This document shows, piece after piece, positions 1 to 6,382 of a DNA stretch of 42,480 bases. The notes below the pieces were generated by a model. It made no database searches, was not told where the DNA came from, and was given only the letters and a program-made list of their open reading frames with translations. Position 1 is the first letter of the stretch; each line of letters opens with the position of its first letter. Origin of the DNA: an uncultured Bacteroidales bacterium. GTDB lineage: Bacteria; Bacteroidota; Bacteroidia; Bacteroidales; Bacteroidaceae. The position numbers were made by a program, and so were the translations under genes. The stretch is from positions 1 through 42,480 of the forward strand of contig CADCDP010000025.1 of assembly GCA_902800305.1 (NCBI GenBank). The letters are read 5' to 3'.

Positions 1-35
1 GAACCCAAATAACCCTTGTACGTCATTGTATTCAT
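1..35 (-). CDS. hicB: HicB-family antitoxin, 5' fragment (runs off the window edge)
   Basis: Only the first 11 codons are visible, reading MNTMTYKGYLG, which matches the usual start of HicB antitoxins (a partial RNase H fold that blocks HicA). It lies 16 nt downstream of hicA on the same strand, the usual hicAB order. The ATG at 35 is preceded by a clear Shine-Dalgarno, which fixes this start; a second in-frame ATG lies three codons later. The rest of the gene is outside the window, so the assignment rests on position and these few residues. Confidence 0.7.
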   Translation of the reverse strand, partial: MNTMTYKGYLG

Positions 36-43
36 AATCGAAT

Positions 44-50
44 CCTCCTT
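44..50 (-). promoter_or_regulatory. Strong Shine-Dalgarno for hicB
   Basis: On the minus strand AAGGAGG sits 8 nt before the hicB ATG. Most genes in this window lack any such motif, as is usual in Bacteroidota. A strong site on the antitoxin gene could favour antitoxin over toxin synthesis from the shared mRNA; that role is inference. Confidence 0.6.
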
Positions 51-51
51 C

Positions 52-309
52 TTATTTGATAAAACCAGCATTACGCAACTCTTCCAGCACCTGCTTCATG
101 GCATATTCTTTCACGATATTGCCAGGGTGTGGTTTGTGCAACATGATGGGTCGCTTGTCTCCATTCTTGAAAATCAGCCGAGACCCTGATGTCTTGCCTT
201 TGTTGCCACGTTCGTAGCCATATCCCTCCAACAGACGTTGCATCTCATCGAAGGTAAAATCCGAAGGCATTTTCAGAAATCTCTCACGCAACTTTTCTTT
301 TGTTCCCAT
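52..309 (-). CDS. hicA: HicA-family toxin (mRNA interferase)
   Basis: This 85-residue protein has the short dsRBD-like HicA/YcfA fold pattern: an N-terminal helix, a G-x-R segment (GYGYERGNKGKTSGSR), then a beta strand with the conserved histidine region IMLHKPHPG and a C-terminal helix. HicA toxins cleave mRNAs and are neutralised by HicB, whose start follows 16 nt downstream. I chose the ATG at 309 (MGTKEKLRE), not the upstream one at 357, because the promoter -7 box at 332-339 lies between them, so the longer form would begin upstream of the transcription start. Confidence 0.85.
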   Translation of the reverse strand: MGTKEKLRERFLKMPSDFTFDEMQRLLEGYGYERGNKGKTSGSRLIFKNGDKRPIMLHKPHPGNIVKEYAMKQVLEELRNAGFIK

Positions 310-331
310 TATTTTTATTGCTTTTTGCCTA

Positions 332-363
332 CAAATGTAACTGAAATTTAGTTGCACTCCAAA
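332..363 (-). promoter_or_regulatory. Bacteroidota-type promoter for hicAB
   Basis: On the minus strand a TTTG at 363-360 is separated by 20 nt from TACATTTG at 339-332, matching the Bacteroidota primary-sigma consensus TTTG-N19/21-TAnnTTTG. The hicA ATG begins 22 nt beyond the -7 box. Confidence 0.8.
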
Positions 364-389
364 TCTTTTTGTCTTTTTTTCAAAAAATG

Positions 390-420
390 TTTGAAAAACA
401 AAATATTCTTCCTACTTTTG
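390..420 (+). promoter_or_regulatory. Bacteroidota-type promoter for the leader RNA and the 678-1358 gene
   Basis: TTTG at 390-393, 19 nt, then TACTTTTG at 413-420 fits the consensus exactly. Transcription is expected to begin near 427, about 250 nt before the next start codon, which implies a long untranslated leader. It is divergent from the hicAB promoter, with -33 boxes about 26 bp apart. Confidence 0.8.
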
Positions 421-426
421 CACTTG

Positions 427-677
427 CATTCTGCAAAGAGTGCAAGACATATTGGTAAAACGAAGCGTTATGCTCGACTTGCAAATGGAAACGTGAGAAA
501 CTTCTATAGTACGCAAGAAAAGTGATAACGGTTTGCGTGTATAGCGTGGACTGATTACTGCATCTGCATCTTAGGGTTATTCTCACGACCTCCATTAGAA
601 GAAGTGGCATATCAGCGCCACGCTTCTCACGTCTTAACACAACAATCCTATGGTGCTGAAGGATTGACTCTGTTATA
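427..677 (+). ncRNA. Candidate structured leader RNA with alternative pairings
   Basis: This 250-nt stretch has no convincing gene but many complementary arms. TGCAAG (441-446) pairs with CTTGCA (478-483). CTATA/TATAG (504-508 with 540-544) stacked on ACGCAA/TTGCGT (511-516 with 533-538) makes a long hairpin. CGTGAGAA (492-499) can pair with TTCTCACG at 580-587, enclosing that hairpin, or with a second copy at 624-632 (9 bp including the flanking A-T). The second choice disrupts a hairpin of GTGGC (604-608) with GCCAC (617-621). CAATCC/GGATTG (643-648 with 661-666) forms a last hairpin 11 nt before the ATG. The exclusive pairings suggest a switch. I do not recognise a known riboswitch class, and function is inference. 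Confidence 0.55.
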
Positions 678-1358
678 ATGAAAAAACTTTTATCTATTCT
701 TGCAACACTTCTGATAGCAACGGCACTTCATGCACAAATGGATGTGACAAAATTCCTGGGCATTCCAGTGGACGGAACAAAGGCGAACATGATTCAGCAG
801 CTGAAGGCAAAAGGATTTCAGTACAATAGTGCTATGGATATATTGACAGGAGAATTCAATGGAAGGAATGTGACTCTATCTGTCGTGACCAACAACAACA
901 AGGTTTATAGAATATTGGTAAAGGACGCAGTCGGATCAAGTGAAGCGGACATTAAAATAAGATTCAACACACTTTGTCGCCAGTTTGAGGATAATAAAAA
1001 ATACACATCAAGCCATGATTACACAATATCAGAAGCTGAAGATATTTCATATGAGATGAGTGTACACAATAAGAGATATGAAGCAGACTTCTACCAAATG
1101 GATTTTGCCTCAATTGACACGCTTGCCTTCCAAGGGGAAGTTGCTAAACTTTTTTTATCAAAATACACAACGGAACAAAATGAAAAGATGAGCGATGAGG
1201 AACGAACCTCAATAGTGAAAGAATTAGCAATGCAATACCTTCTTGGGGAAATGGAAAAGCGTTCCGTTTGGTTTATGATAAGCGAAGAACAGGGAATGTA
1301 TTATATTTTATTGTTCTACGACAATGGGTATAATCAGGCTAATGGAGAAGATTTGTAA
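678..1358 (+). CDS. Secreted protein of unknown function behind a structured leader
   Basis: This 226-residue protein begins with a clear signal peptide (MKKLLSILATLLIATALHA, cleavage likely after A19), so it is probably periplasmic or outer-membrane associated. The mature part starts MDVTKFLGIPVDGT and mixes alpha and beta segments; I see no catalytic motif. It resembles hypothetical secreted proteins I associate with Prevotella and Bacteroides, but I cannot name a domain. The ATG at 678 is chosen because the signal peptide starts there; no Shine-Dalgarno is present, and a 6-bp hairpin ends 11 nt upstream. It is monocistronic: own promoter at 390-420, terminator-like hairpin at 1379-1416. 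Confidence 0.8.
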   Translation: MKKLLSILATLLIATALHAQMDVTKFLGIPVDGTKANMIQQLKAKGFQYNSAMDILTGEFNGRNVTLSVVTNNNKVYRILVKDAVGSSEADIKIRFNTLCRQFEDNKKYTSSHDYTISEAEDISYEMSVHNKRYEADFYQMDFASIDTLAFQGEVAKLFLSKYTTEQNEKMSDEERTSIVKELAMQYLLGEMEKRSVWFMISEEQGMYYILLFYDNGYNQANGEDL

Positions 1359-1378
1359 TCAGTATTATTGCAATAGAA

Positions 1379-1416
1379 TGAAGGCACCTGTACAACAAAA
1401 TGTGTGGGTGCCTTCA
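1379..1416. terminator. Terminator-like hairpin between convergent genes
   Basis: TGAAGGCACC (1379-1388) pairs perfectly with GGTGCCTTCA (1407-1416), loop 18 nt. It lies between the stops of the plus-strand secreted protein and the minus-strand gene at 1444-2277. The T-runs are weak on both sides, so termination efficiency is uncertain. Confidence 0.6.
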
Positions 1417-1443
1417 TCTATATTGCAAAATTCATCTTTCACA

Positions 1444-2277
1444 TCACGTTAAAGAAATGTCGCCATCTTTAACCTTGTCGATTGTGGCTTTTCTGTGGTA
1501 TCCATTCTTTGTGAATTCGTTAATCCAGATAAGTCTTTTTGTGCCATCACCATAAGGCTGTAATCTGAAATGCCCACTAACTTGGAATGATTCGTCGTTA
1601 GATAATTCAGTATACCATTTGCTGTCAAATATGAAATAATCAAGTCCAGACTCTGTAATAGTCAACGTCTTCTTAACTTTCTTAACATCCCTTTTTACAG
1701 TGGTTGAAACTTGCTTTAATTGAACTTCAGCCCATTGTCTTAAACATAGATAATCTAAGACCATGTCAATATAGTCTCTGAGATTGGGTTCATAACAATT
1801 ATCCAACAGGGGAACAATCATGCAGTCCAATTGGTGTCCGTTACCTTTAATCTTATCTTTTGGAGAGGCACAAATATAATATGTTGGGATTGACAGAAAC
1901 TTGTCTATTTTATCATGGAACACCCATAATGTAAGGCAGCCGTTTTTTATGCTGTATACAACATAGCAGCCTTCGACAAAATATGGGCTGCGAACAATTC
2001 CATTTTCATTATCAAGTTCCTCAAGAATATCCATATGAAATTGAGTAAACTTCATATAAGACTTATCCATAGTGTCAATGAATGATTTTGAGAAAATTAC
2101 CAACTTGCGGCAGTTTCCCCTCAAATGAGACAGTTCTTTGATGGCATTTTCTCTATCTGCTTCAACCACACTACCTGCGTTTCTACACCAAATAAGAATA
2201 CTTTGTGGCAAGTCCCTATTATCAAGGTTAAACAAATATCTAAATAACGTGATATCGTTTATACTTTTGCTTTCCAT
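1444..2277 (-). CDS. Hypothetical protein, 277 aa
   Basis: I do not recognise a named family. The protein has no signal peptide or membrane segment and looks cytoplasmic. The N-terminal ~190 residues are mixed alpha/beta. A basic stretch near residues 196-207 (KRDVKKVKKTLT) leads to a C-terminal segment with SGHFRLQPYGDG, LIWINEF and GYHRKAT, a pattern I associate with small proteins on Bacteroides/Prevotella plasmids and phages. Its start is 20 nt downstream of the broken lipoprotein gene on the same strand, so the two may have been co-transcribed. The setting among toxin-antitoxin modules suggests accessory DNA. Confidence 0.65.
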   Translation of the reverse strand: MESKSINDITLFRYLFNLDNRDLPQSILIWCRNAGSVVEADRENAIKELSHLRGNCRKLVIFSKSFIDTMDKSYMKFTQFHMDILEELDNENGIVRSPYFVEGCYVVYSIKNGCLTLWVFHDKIDKFLSIPTYYICASPKDKIKGNGHQLDCMIVPLLDNCYEPNLRDYIDMVLDYLCLRQWAEVQLKQVSTTVKRDVKKVKKTLTITESGLDYFIFDSKWYTELSNDESFQVSGHFRLQPYGDGTKRLIWINEFTKNGYHRKATIDKVKDGDISLT

Positions 2278-2297
2278 AAATAATGTGGATAATTTGA

Positions 2298-2746
2298 CTA
2301 CTTGAAGGCTTTATCTAATTCTTTTTTGATAGCCTTATACGCCAATTCTTGGTCTTGGGATATTGACCAACCTATTCCGCTGGATTTTACGACAGCGACA
2401 CTTTGGTTGGTATAATGGTCGTAGAAGCTAATGGATATATATGTGTGTCCACCATCCCACTTCTCCGTCTTAACATTGATTTTGGGCGACAAAACTTTTT
2501 CACCCTGATTAATGAGTGAACTTGCTTTTTCTGCAGAAACAACTTGAAGTTTCTCGGATATTTCATTTTTTACCATCAGGAGGATGTCGCCAATTCTGCA
2601 TCCCCATCATCCTCACTACCAAATACAACGTATTGGTATTTAGATATATCGTAACCCTTAGCCACAGTAGTTGTACTTTGAGATGACACACACGACACAA
2701 CTAAAATTGAAAAGAACAAAAAGAATAAGATTAGTATCTTCTTCAT
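2298..2746 (-). pseudogene. Lipoprotein gene disrupted by a one-base frameshift
   Basis: Reading from the ATG at 2746 gives a lipoprotein signal (MKKILILFF...LVVSC, lipid-acceptor Cys19) and then KGYDISKYQYVVFGSEDDGD before a TGA at 2578-2576. A second frame opens on the overlapping ATG at 2576 and continues 92 residues (MVKNEISEKLQVVS...KWDGGHTYISISFYD...AFK) to 2298. Adding one base near 2590 (GCGAC to GNCGAC) joins both halves into about 149 residues reading ELDDILLMVKNEI, the continuous form I expect for small Bacteroidota lipoproteins of this type. The 92-residue part alone lacks an export signal. Either the gene is recently inactivated or a base is missing from the assembly. An in-frame ATG at 2752 is an alternative start. 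Confidence 0.7.
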
Positions 2747-2786
2747 AGGCATGAGCGTTTGATTGTGATACAGTAAATTGAATCTG

Positions 2787-3062
2787 TCAGAAAATGTCGG
2801 AATGAGTACCTGTCTGCAGAAACAGGAGAGTCAACTGCTGATTGTCCTGCTGCCAAGTCATCAGCCAGTCGGGCTGAATGTGGCATTCCCATATCCCTTG
2901 CAGGTTGCCCGACAACTTATGCGGGCGATACTCTGCGGGCAAGGTGCCAGTGGCTTTAAGCAAGTTCATTGCGGTATAGATGAGGCTCATGTCCATGCCT
3001 CGTTTTACACATCGCTTCAAGTCTTTCTTGAAACGTGAAGAGGTGATGATTTCGTACGTCAT
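2787..3062 (-). CDS. YafQ-like (RelE/ParE superfamily) mRNA interferase toxin
   Basis: This 91-residue protein matches the type II toxin YafQ pattern: ITSSRFKKDLKRCVKRG at the N-terminus, a central HKLSGNLQGIWECHIQPDWL, and the C-terminal GTHSDIF with the conserved catalytic histidine. YafQ toxins cut mRNA on the ribosome. Its ATG overlaps the stop of the upstream antitoxin gene by 4 nt (ATGA), indicating translational coupling. Length is normal for the family and no key residue appears missing. Confidence 0.88.
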   Translation of the reverse strand: MTYEIITSSRFKKDLKRCVKRGMDMSLIYTAMNLLKATGTLPAEYRPHKLSGNLQGIWECHIQPDWLMTWQQDNQQLTLLFLQTGTHSDIF

Positions 3063-3295
3063 ACGTTAATGCCCAATTCTTTAAACAAATCATCAACAGA
3101 GTCGTAATGAGACACCCTTCCATGCTTCACATCTTCCATCGCCTCACGGAATCCTGCGGTCTTGGTCACATCATACACCTTAGGCTTGGCCTCTTTCTGT
3201 ATTTTTACCGAAGCCACTCCCATCAACATTTTGCATGCTTGTCTCACCTTTGAAACGAGGCTTTCGTCAGGGACTTGTAATATCAATGTTGCCAT
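3059..3295 (-). CDS. Antitoxin of the YafQ-like module
   Basis: This 78-residue protein precedes the YafQ-like toxin and overlaps it by 4 nt. It begins MATLILQVPDESLVSKVR and ends HYDSVDDLFKELGINV; the acidic C-terminal tail is typical of the part of an antitoxin that wraps the toxin. It is not a close DinJ match, so the call rests on operon position, size and tail. The ATG at 3295 is chosen over the one at 3358 because the promoter box (3329-3336) lies between them. As in other modules, it probably represses its own promoter with the toxin; no operator was identified. Confidence 0.78.
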   Translation of the reverse strand: MATLILQVPDESLVSKVRQACKMLMGVASVKIQKEAKPKVYDVTKTAGFREAMEDVKHGRVSHYDSVDDLFKELGINV

Positions 3296-3325
3296 AATAT
3301 CTTTTTTGTTTATGAATTTACACAT

Positions 3326-3447
3326 TTGCAAAGATACGATGAAGAAAACACTATACAAAATAAAATGAAGATTTTTTTTGGTTTCCTCTCAAATTGTTCA
3401 GCATCCTGCTGATTTCATGTTGATTTTTTAAGAATAGCCCGTACAAC
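3326..3447 (-). repeat. Duplicated promoter block, copy 1
   Basis: This 122-bp stretch matches 4081-4202 (also 122 bp) along its length: near-identical through the promoter (3326-3364) and at the far end (ATGTTGATTTTT...AATAGCCCGTACAAC), more diverged in the middle. It holds the promoter of the YafQ-like module and upstream DNA, with no ORF. Confidence 0.75.
3329..3359 (-). promoter_or_regulatory. Promoter of the YafQ-like module
   Basis: On the minus strand TTTG (3359-3356), 19 nt, TATCTTTG (3336-3329) matches the Bacteroidota consensus. The same promoter with one base changed in the spacer drives the next module (4084-4114). Confidence 0.8.
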
Positions 3448-3468
3448 TTTTTTCGTTGCGCGGGCTAT
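3434..3468 (-). terminator. Terminator-like hairpin downstream of the YoeB-like toxin
   Basis: ATAGCCCG (3434-3441) pairs with CGGGCTAT (3461-3468), with T/A-rich flanks. It follows the stop of the minus-strand toxin gene at 3535 and could end that transcript. The second copy of the repeat block keeps only the left arm (near 4189-4196). Confidence 0.5.
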
Positions 3469-3534
3469 CTTATTCTCTACCCTCTTCCCTATCCCATAGG
3501 CATGAGGTTTTAATGTTCTACAATATGATGAGTA

Positions 3535-3807
3535 TTACTTGTCGCTATAATGACCATAGGCAGTAAGCACATCTACATGAACTTCTGTCTCAAAAATGCG
3601 ATACACCAAGCGGTGCTTCTTGGTGATTTGTCGACTCCAACGGTTTTCCGGTTGTCCTTTCAGCGGCTCAGGATGACCTGTACCGGTCTTGGGGTGGTCT
3701 GCAATCTCATTCAGGAGTTTGACGGCTTTTTTGAAAGAGGCTGGCTCGCTACGTTTCAGTTTGGCAAGTCCCTCTTTGGCTTCAGGGGCATAGGTAATGG
3801 TGTACAT
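3535..3807 (-). CDS. YoeB/Txe-family toxin (RelE superfamily mRNA interferase)
   Basis: This 90-residue protein has YoeB/Txe hallmarks: MYTITYAPEAKEGLAKLK, the central GTGHPEPLKGQPENRWSRQI (substrate-binding and catalytic segment), HRLVYRIF, and the C-terminal AYGHYSDK with the conserved His86-Tyr87. Members cleave mRNA in the ribosomal A site. It starts 2 nt after the stop of the antitoxin gene, so the pair is one transcription unit. No truncation is visible. Confidence 0.9.
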   Translation of the reverse strand: MYTITYAPEAKEGLAKLKRSEPASFKKAVKLLNEIADHPKTGTGHPEPLKGQPENRWSRQITKKHRLVYRIFETEVHVDVLTAYGHYSDK

Positions 3808-3809
3808 GA

Positions 3810-4058
3810 TCAGAGAGAATTAAGCCATTTGTTCATGTCATCATGGTTCGTGAAGGTGATGCCCTTACCTTCGGCAATCTGTCGCTCTGCCTTGTCCACA
3901 CGTGCAAAGAACTCCTCACGGGTCATCTCCGTGGGGTCTGCTTTCTTTTCTGCCACAAGTTTGCGCAGGTACTTGGCTGCCCGCTTCAGGAGGTTTTCAT
4001 CCTCTGCAATGATGCTCAAGTTGCGCAGCATCTCGGCATTTAATTGTATTGCTGTCAT
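3810..4058 (-). CDS. Antitoxin of the YoeB-like module
   Basis: This 82-residue protein lies directly upstream of the YoeB-like toxin. It is mostly helical, charged, and ends FTNHDDMNKWLNSL; the tail probably binds the toxin. The N-terminal half (MTAIQLNAEMLRNLSIIAED) does not look like the classical YefM/Phd DNA-binding domain and resembles short antitoxins I associate with Prevotella, so the call rests mainly on operon position and size. The ATG at 4058 lies 26 nt beyond the -7 box of its promoter. Confidence 0.75.
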   Translation of the reverse strand: MTAIQLNAEMLRNLSIIAEDENLLKRAAKYLRKLVAEKKADPTEMTREEFFARVDKAERQIAEGKGITFTNHDDMNKWLNSL

Positions 4059-4080
4059 ATCGTGAGTTATTTATTTCCGT

Positions 4081-4202
4081 TTGCAAAGATACAATGAAGA
4101 AAACACTATACAAAATAAAAAGAGGATTTTTTCCTGTTTCCCCTCAATTTGTTTTGATGTTCTGCTGATGACATGTTGATTTTTAAGAATAGCCCGTACA
4201 AC
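4081..4202 (-). repeat. Duplicated promoter block, copy 2
   Basis: Second copy of the 122-bp block at 3326-3447. Beyond it, 4203-4374 holds no gene, only the palindromes upstream of htpG. Confidence 0.75.
4084..4114 (-). promoter_or_regulatory. Promoter of the YoeB-like module
   Basis: On the minus strand TTTG (4114-4111), 19 nt, TATCTTTG (4091-4084) fits the Bacteroidota consensus and is a near copy of the promoter at 3329-3359. Confidence 0.8.
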
Positions 4203-4311
4203 ACTCCTGTTCACTAAGCATCACATTCTAATGCTGACAATACGCACATACAAGAAACGACAAAATGTCAGTCACCCACGTGGCTGGCATCTTTTTTGCC
4301 CCTATCCCCAA

Positions 4312-4329
4312 TTCGGATAAATGTCCGAA
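4312..4329. promoter_or_regulatory. Inverted repeat upstream of htpG
   Basis: TTCGGA (4312-4317) and TCCGAA (4324-4329) form a perfect inverted repeat with a 6-nt spacer, 45 nt before the htpG ATG. A second palindrome, CCACGTGG, lies at about 4276-4283. Either could be an operator or a leader hairpin for the chaperone gene. No consensus TAnnTTTG box was found here, which leaves the htpG promoter undefined. Confidence 0.4.
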
Positions 4330-4374
4330 CAGATGTATTGTAAATAAAAAAAGTAATATAAAAAAGATAGAATT

Positions 4375-6231
4375 ATGGCTCAACAAGGTAACATTGGGGT
4401 TACGACTGAGAATATCTTCCCCGTCATCAAAAAGTTTCTCTATAGCGACCACGACATCTTTATCCGCGAGATTGTGAGCAACGCCGTGGATGCCACTCAG
4501 AAGTTGAAGACGCTTGCCTCGAAGGGCGAACTGAAGGAGGAGGCTGGTGACTTGACTGTTCGTGTGAGCATCAACAAGGATGCGGGTACGCTGACGGTGA
4601 GTGACCGTGGTATCGGTATGACTGAGGAGGAAATCGACAAGTACATCAACCAGATTGCTTTTTCGGGTGCTAACGACTTCCTCGACAAGTATAAGGAGGA
4701 TGCGAATGCCATCATCGGTCACTTCGGTTTGGGCTTCTACTCGGCCTTCATGGTGAGCAAGAAGGTGGAAATCATCACGAAGAGCTGGCAGGAGGGTAGC
4801 AAGGCTGTGAAGTGGTCATGCGACGGAAGTCCTGAATTTACCATCGAGGATGCTGAAAGAGCTGACCGTGGTACGGACATCGTGATGTACATCGACGATG
4901 ATTGCAAGGACTTCTTGGAGAAGTACAAAATCAGCGAATTGCTGAACAAATACTGCAAGTTCCTCCCCGTTCCTGTGGCTTTCGGCAAGAAGACCAAATG
5001 GGACGATAAGGAGAAGAAGAGCGTGGAAACCGACGAGGATGATGTCATCAACGACACGACTCCGCTTTGGACACGCAAGCCATCTGAGTTGAAGGATGAG
5101 GATTACAAGGAGTTTTACAAGAAGCTCTATCCGATGAGCGACGAACCTCTGTTCTGGATTCACCTGAACGTGGATTATCCCTTCAATCTCACGGGTGTCC
5201 TCTACTTCCCGAAGGTGAAGACGAACCTCGACATCCAGAAGAATAAGATTAACCTCTACTGCAATCAGGTGTTCGTGACCGACAACGTGGAGGGTATCGT
5301 GCCTGACTTTATGACACTCCTGCATGGTGTGATTGACTCGCCAGACATTCCGCTGAACGTGAGCCGTAGCTACTTGCAGAACGACTCGAACGTGAGAAAG
5401 ATTTCCACCTACATCTCAAAAAAAGTGAGCGACCGTCTCTCATCCATTTTCAAGAGCGACCGCAAGCAGTTTGAGGAGAAGTGGGATGACATCAAGATTT
5501 TCATCAACTATGGAATGTTGTCGGAGAGTGACTTCTACGATAAGGCAAAGGCTTTCGCCCTGTTGAAAGACACGGAGGGTAAGTTTTACACCTTCGAGGA
5601 ATACCAGACACTCATCAAGGGTGAACAAACCGACAAGGATGGCAACCTCATCTATCTGTATGCCAACAACAAGGACGACCAGTATAGCTACATTGATGCC
5701 GCCAACGCCAAGGGCTACAATGTATTGCTGATGGACGGGCAACTTGACCCTGCCATGTGCAACCTCTTTGAAGAGAAATTTGAGAAGAGTCGCTTCACAC
5801 GTGTCGATTCCGATGTGGTGGACAAGCTCATCGTGAAGAGCGACGAGAAGAAGGAGGAACTGCCAGAGGATGACAAAAAGGCACTCTCAGAGACCTTCAA
5901 GAATGCCCTGCCGAAACTCGACAAGATTGAGTTCAACGTGGAGCCACAAGCCTTAGGCGAAACAGCTGCACCAGTCGTGATGACTCAAAGCGAGTATATG
6001 CGCCGCATGAAAGATATGTCACGTTTGCAGCCAGGTATGGCCTTCTATGGTGATATGCCCACGATGCTCAACCTCGTGCTCAACACCGACCACCCACTCA
6101 TCAAGCAGAACATCAAGGATGCGAAGACAGAAGTGGTTAGCCAGTTGATTGACTTGGCACTATTGCAGAACGGTTTGCTGAAAGGTGAGGCTCTGAACAA
6201 GTTTGTGAAGCGCAGTATCGAGCTGATATAA
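4375..6231 (+). CDS. htpG: Chaperone protein HtpG (bacterial Hsp90)
   Basis: This 618-residue cytoplasmic ATP-dependent chaperone has all GHKL ATPase motifs: E32 and N36 in REIVSNAVDA, D77-x-G79-x-G81 in DRGIGM, and the lid glycine motif GHFGLGF (115-121). The middle domain follows with NLDIQKNKINLYCNQVFV and the conserved SPDIPLNVSRSYLQ, and the C-terminal dimerisation domain ends the protein. HtpG remodels client proteins under stress. Length is usual for Bacteroidota. It is monocistronic: accessory genes on the opposite strand upstream and a strong terminator downstream. A lysine/glutamate-rich stretch near residues 215-230 is the charged linker. Confidence 0.98.
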   Translation: MAQQGNIGVTTENIFPVIKKFLYSDHDIFIREIVSNAVDATQKLKTLASKGELKEEAGDLTVRVSINKDAGTLTVSDRGIGMTEEEIDKYINQIAFSGANDFLDKYKEDANAIIGHFGLGFYSAFMVSKKVEIITKSWQEGSKAVKWSCDGSPEFTIEDAERADRGTDIVMYIDDDCKDFLEKYKISELLNKYCKFLPVPVAFGKKTKWDDKEKKSVETDEDDVINDTTPLWTRKPSELKDEDYKEFYKKLYPMSDEPLFWIHLNVDYPFNLTGVLYFPKVKTNLDIQKNKINLYCNQVFVTDNVEGIVPDFMTLLHGVIDSPDIPLNVSRSYLQNDSNVRKISTYISKKVSDRLSSIFKSDRKQFEEKWDDIKIFINYGMLSESDFYDKAKAFALLKDTEGKFYTFEEYQTLIKGEQTDKDGNLIYLYANNKDDQYSYIDAANAKGYNVLLMDGQLDPAMCNLFEEKFEKSRFTRVDSDVVDKLIVKSDEKKEELPEDDKKALSETFKNALPKLDKIEFNVEPQALGETAAPVVMTQSEYMRRMKDMSRLQPGMAFYGDMPTMLNLVLNTDHPLIKQNIKDAKTEVVSQLIDLALLQNGLLKGEALNKFVKRSIELI

Positions 6232-6255
6232 AGAATTTACAATTAAAGTATTTAG

Positions 6256-6295
6256 GAGCGGTTTTGTGACATTTAGTCAACAAAACCGCTCTTTT
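6256..6295 (+). terminator. Rho-independent terminator of htpG
   Basis: GAGCGGTTTTGT (6256-6267) pairs perfectly with ACAAAACCGCTC (6280-6291), followed by TTTT. Confidence 0.92.
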
Positions 6296-6351
6296 CACTT
6301 TCAAATATTAAAAAAACGAGGATTTATAATGATAAAAAGAAATTTTATGCG

Positions 6352-6359
6352 TACCTTTG
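6352..6359 (+). promoter_or_regulatory. Promoter -7 box of glmS
   Basis: TACCTTTG matches the -7 consensus and places transcription start near 6366, 17 nt before the glmS ATG. No TTTG is found at the expected -33 distance. The leader is too short for a glmS ribozyme. Confidence 0.55.
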
Positions 6360-6382
6360 CACCAACAAAATAGAATACAGTT

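Noticed and set aside
491..632. CGTGAGAA/TTCTCACG pairs considered as an invertible promoter
   Set aside because: The arms are only 8-9 bp, shorter than typical invertase sites, no recombinase is nearby, and the promoter lies outside the repeats.
380..640. 86-codon minus-strand ORF across the leader RNA
   Set aside because: Rich in R, S and F with no family resemblance, no promoter in that direction, and it would overlap the consensus plus-strand promoter.
6300..6382. glmS ribozyme or leader riboswitch
   Set aside because: The likely transcription start is about 17 nt before the ATG, leaving no room, and the ribozyme is typical of Gram-positive bacteria.
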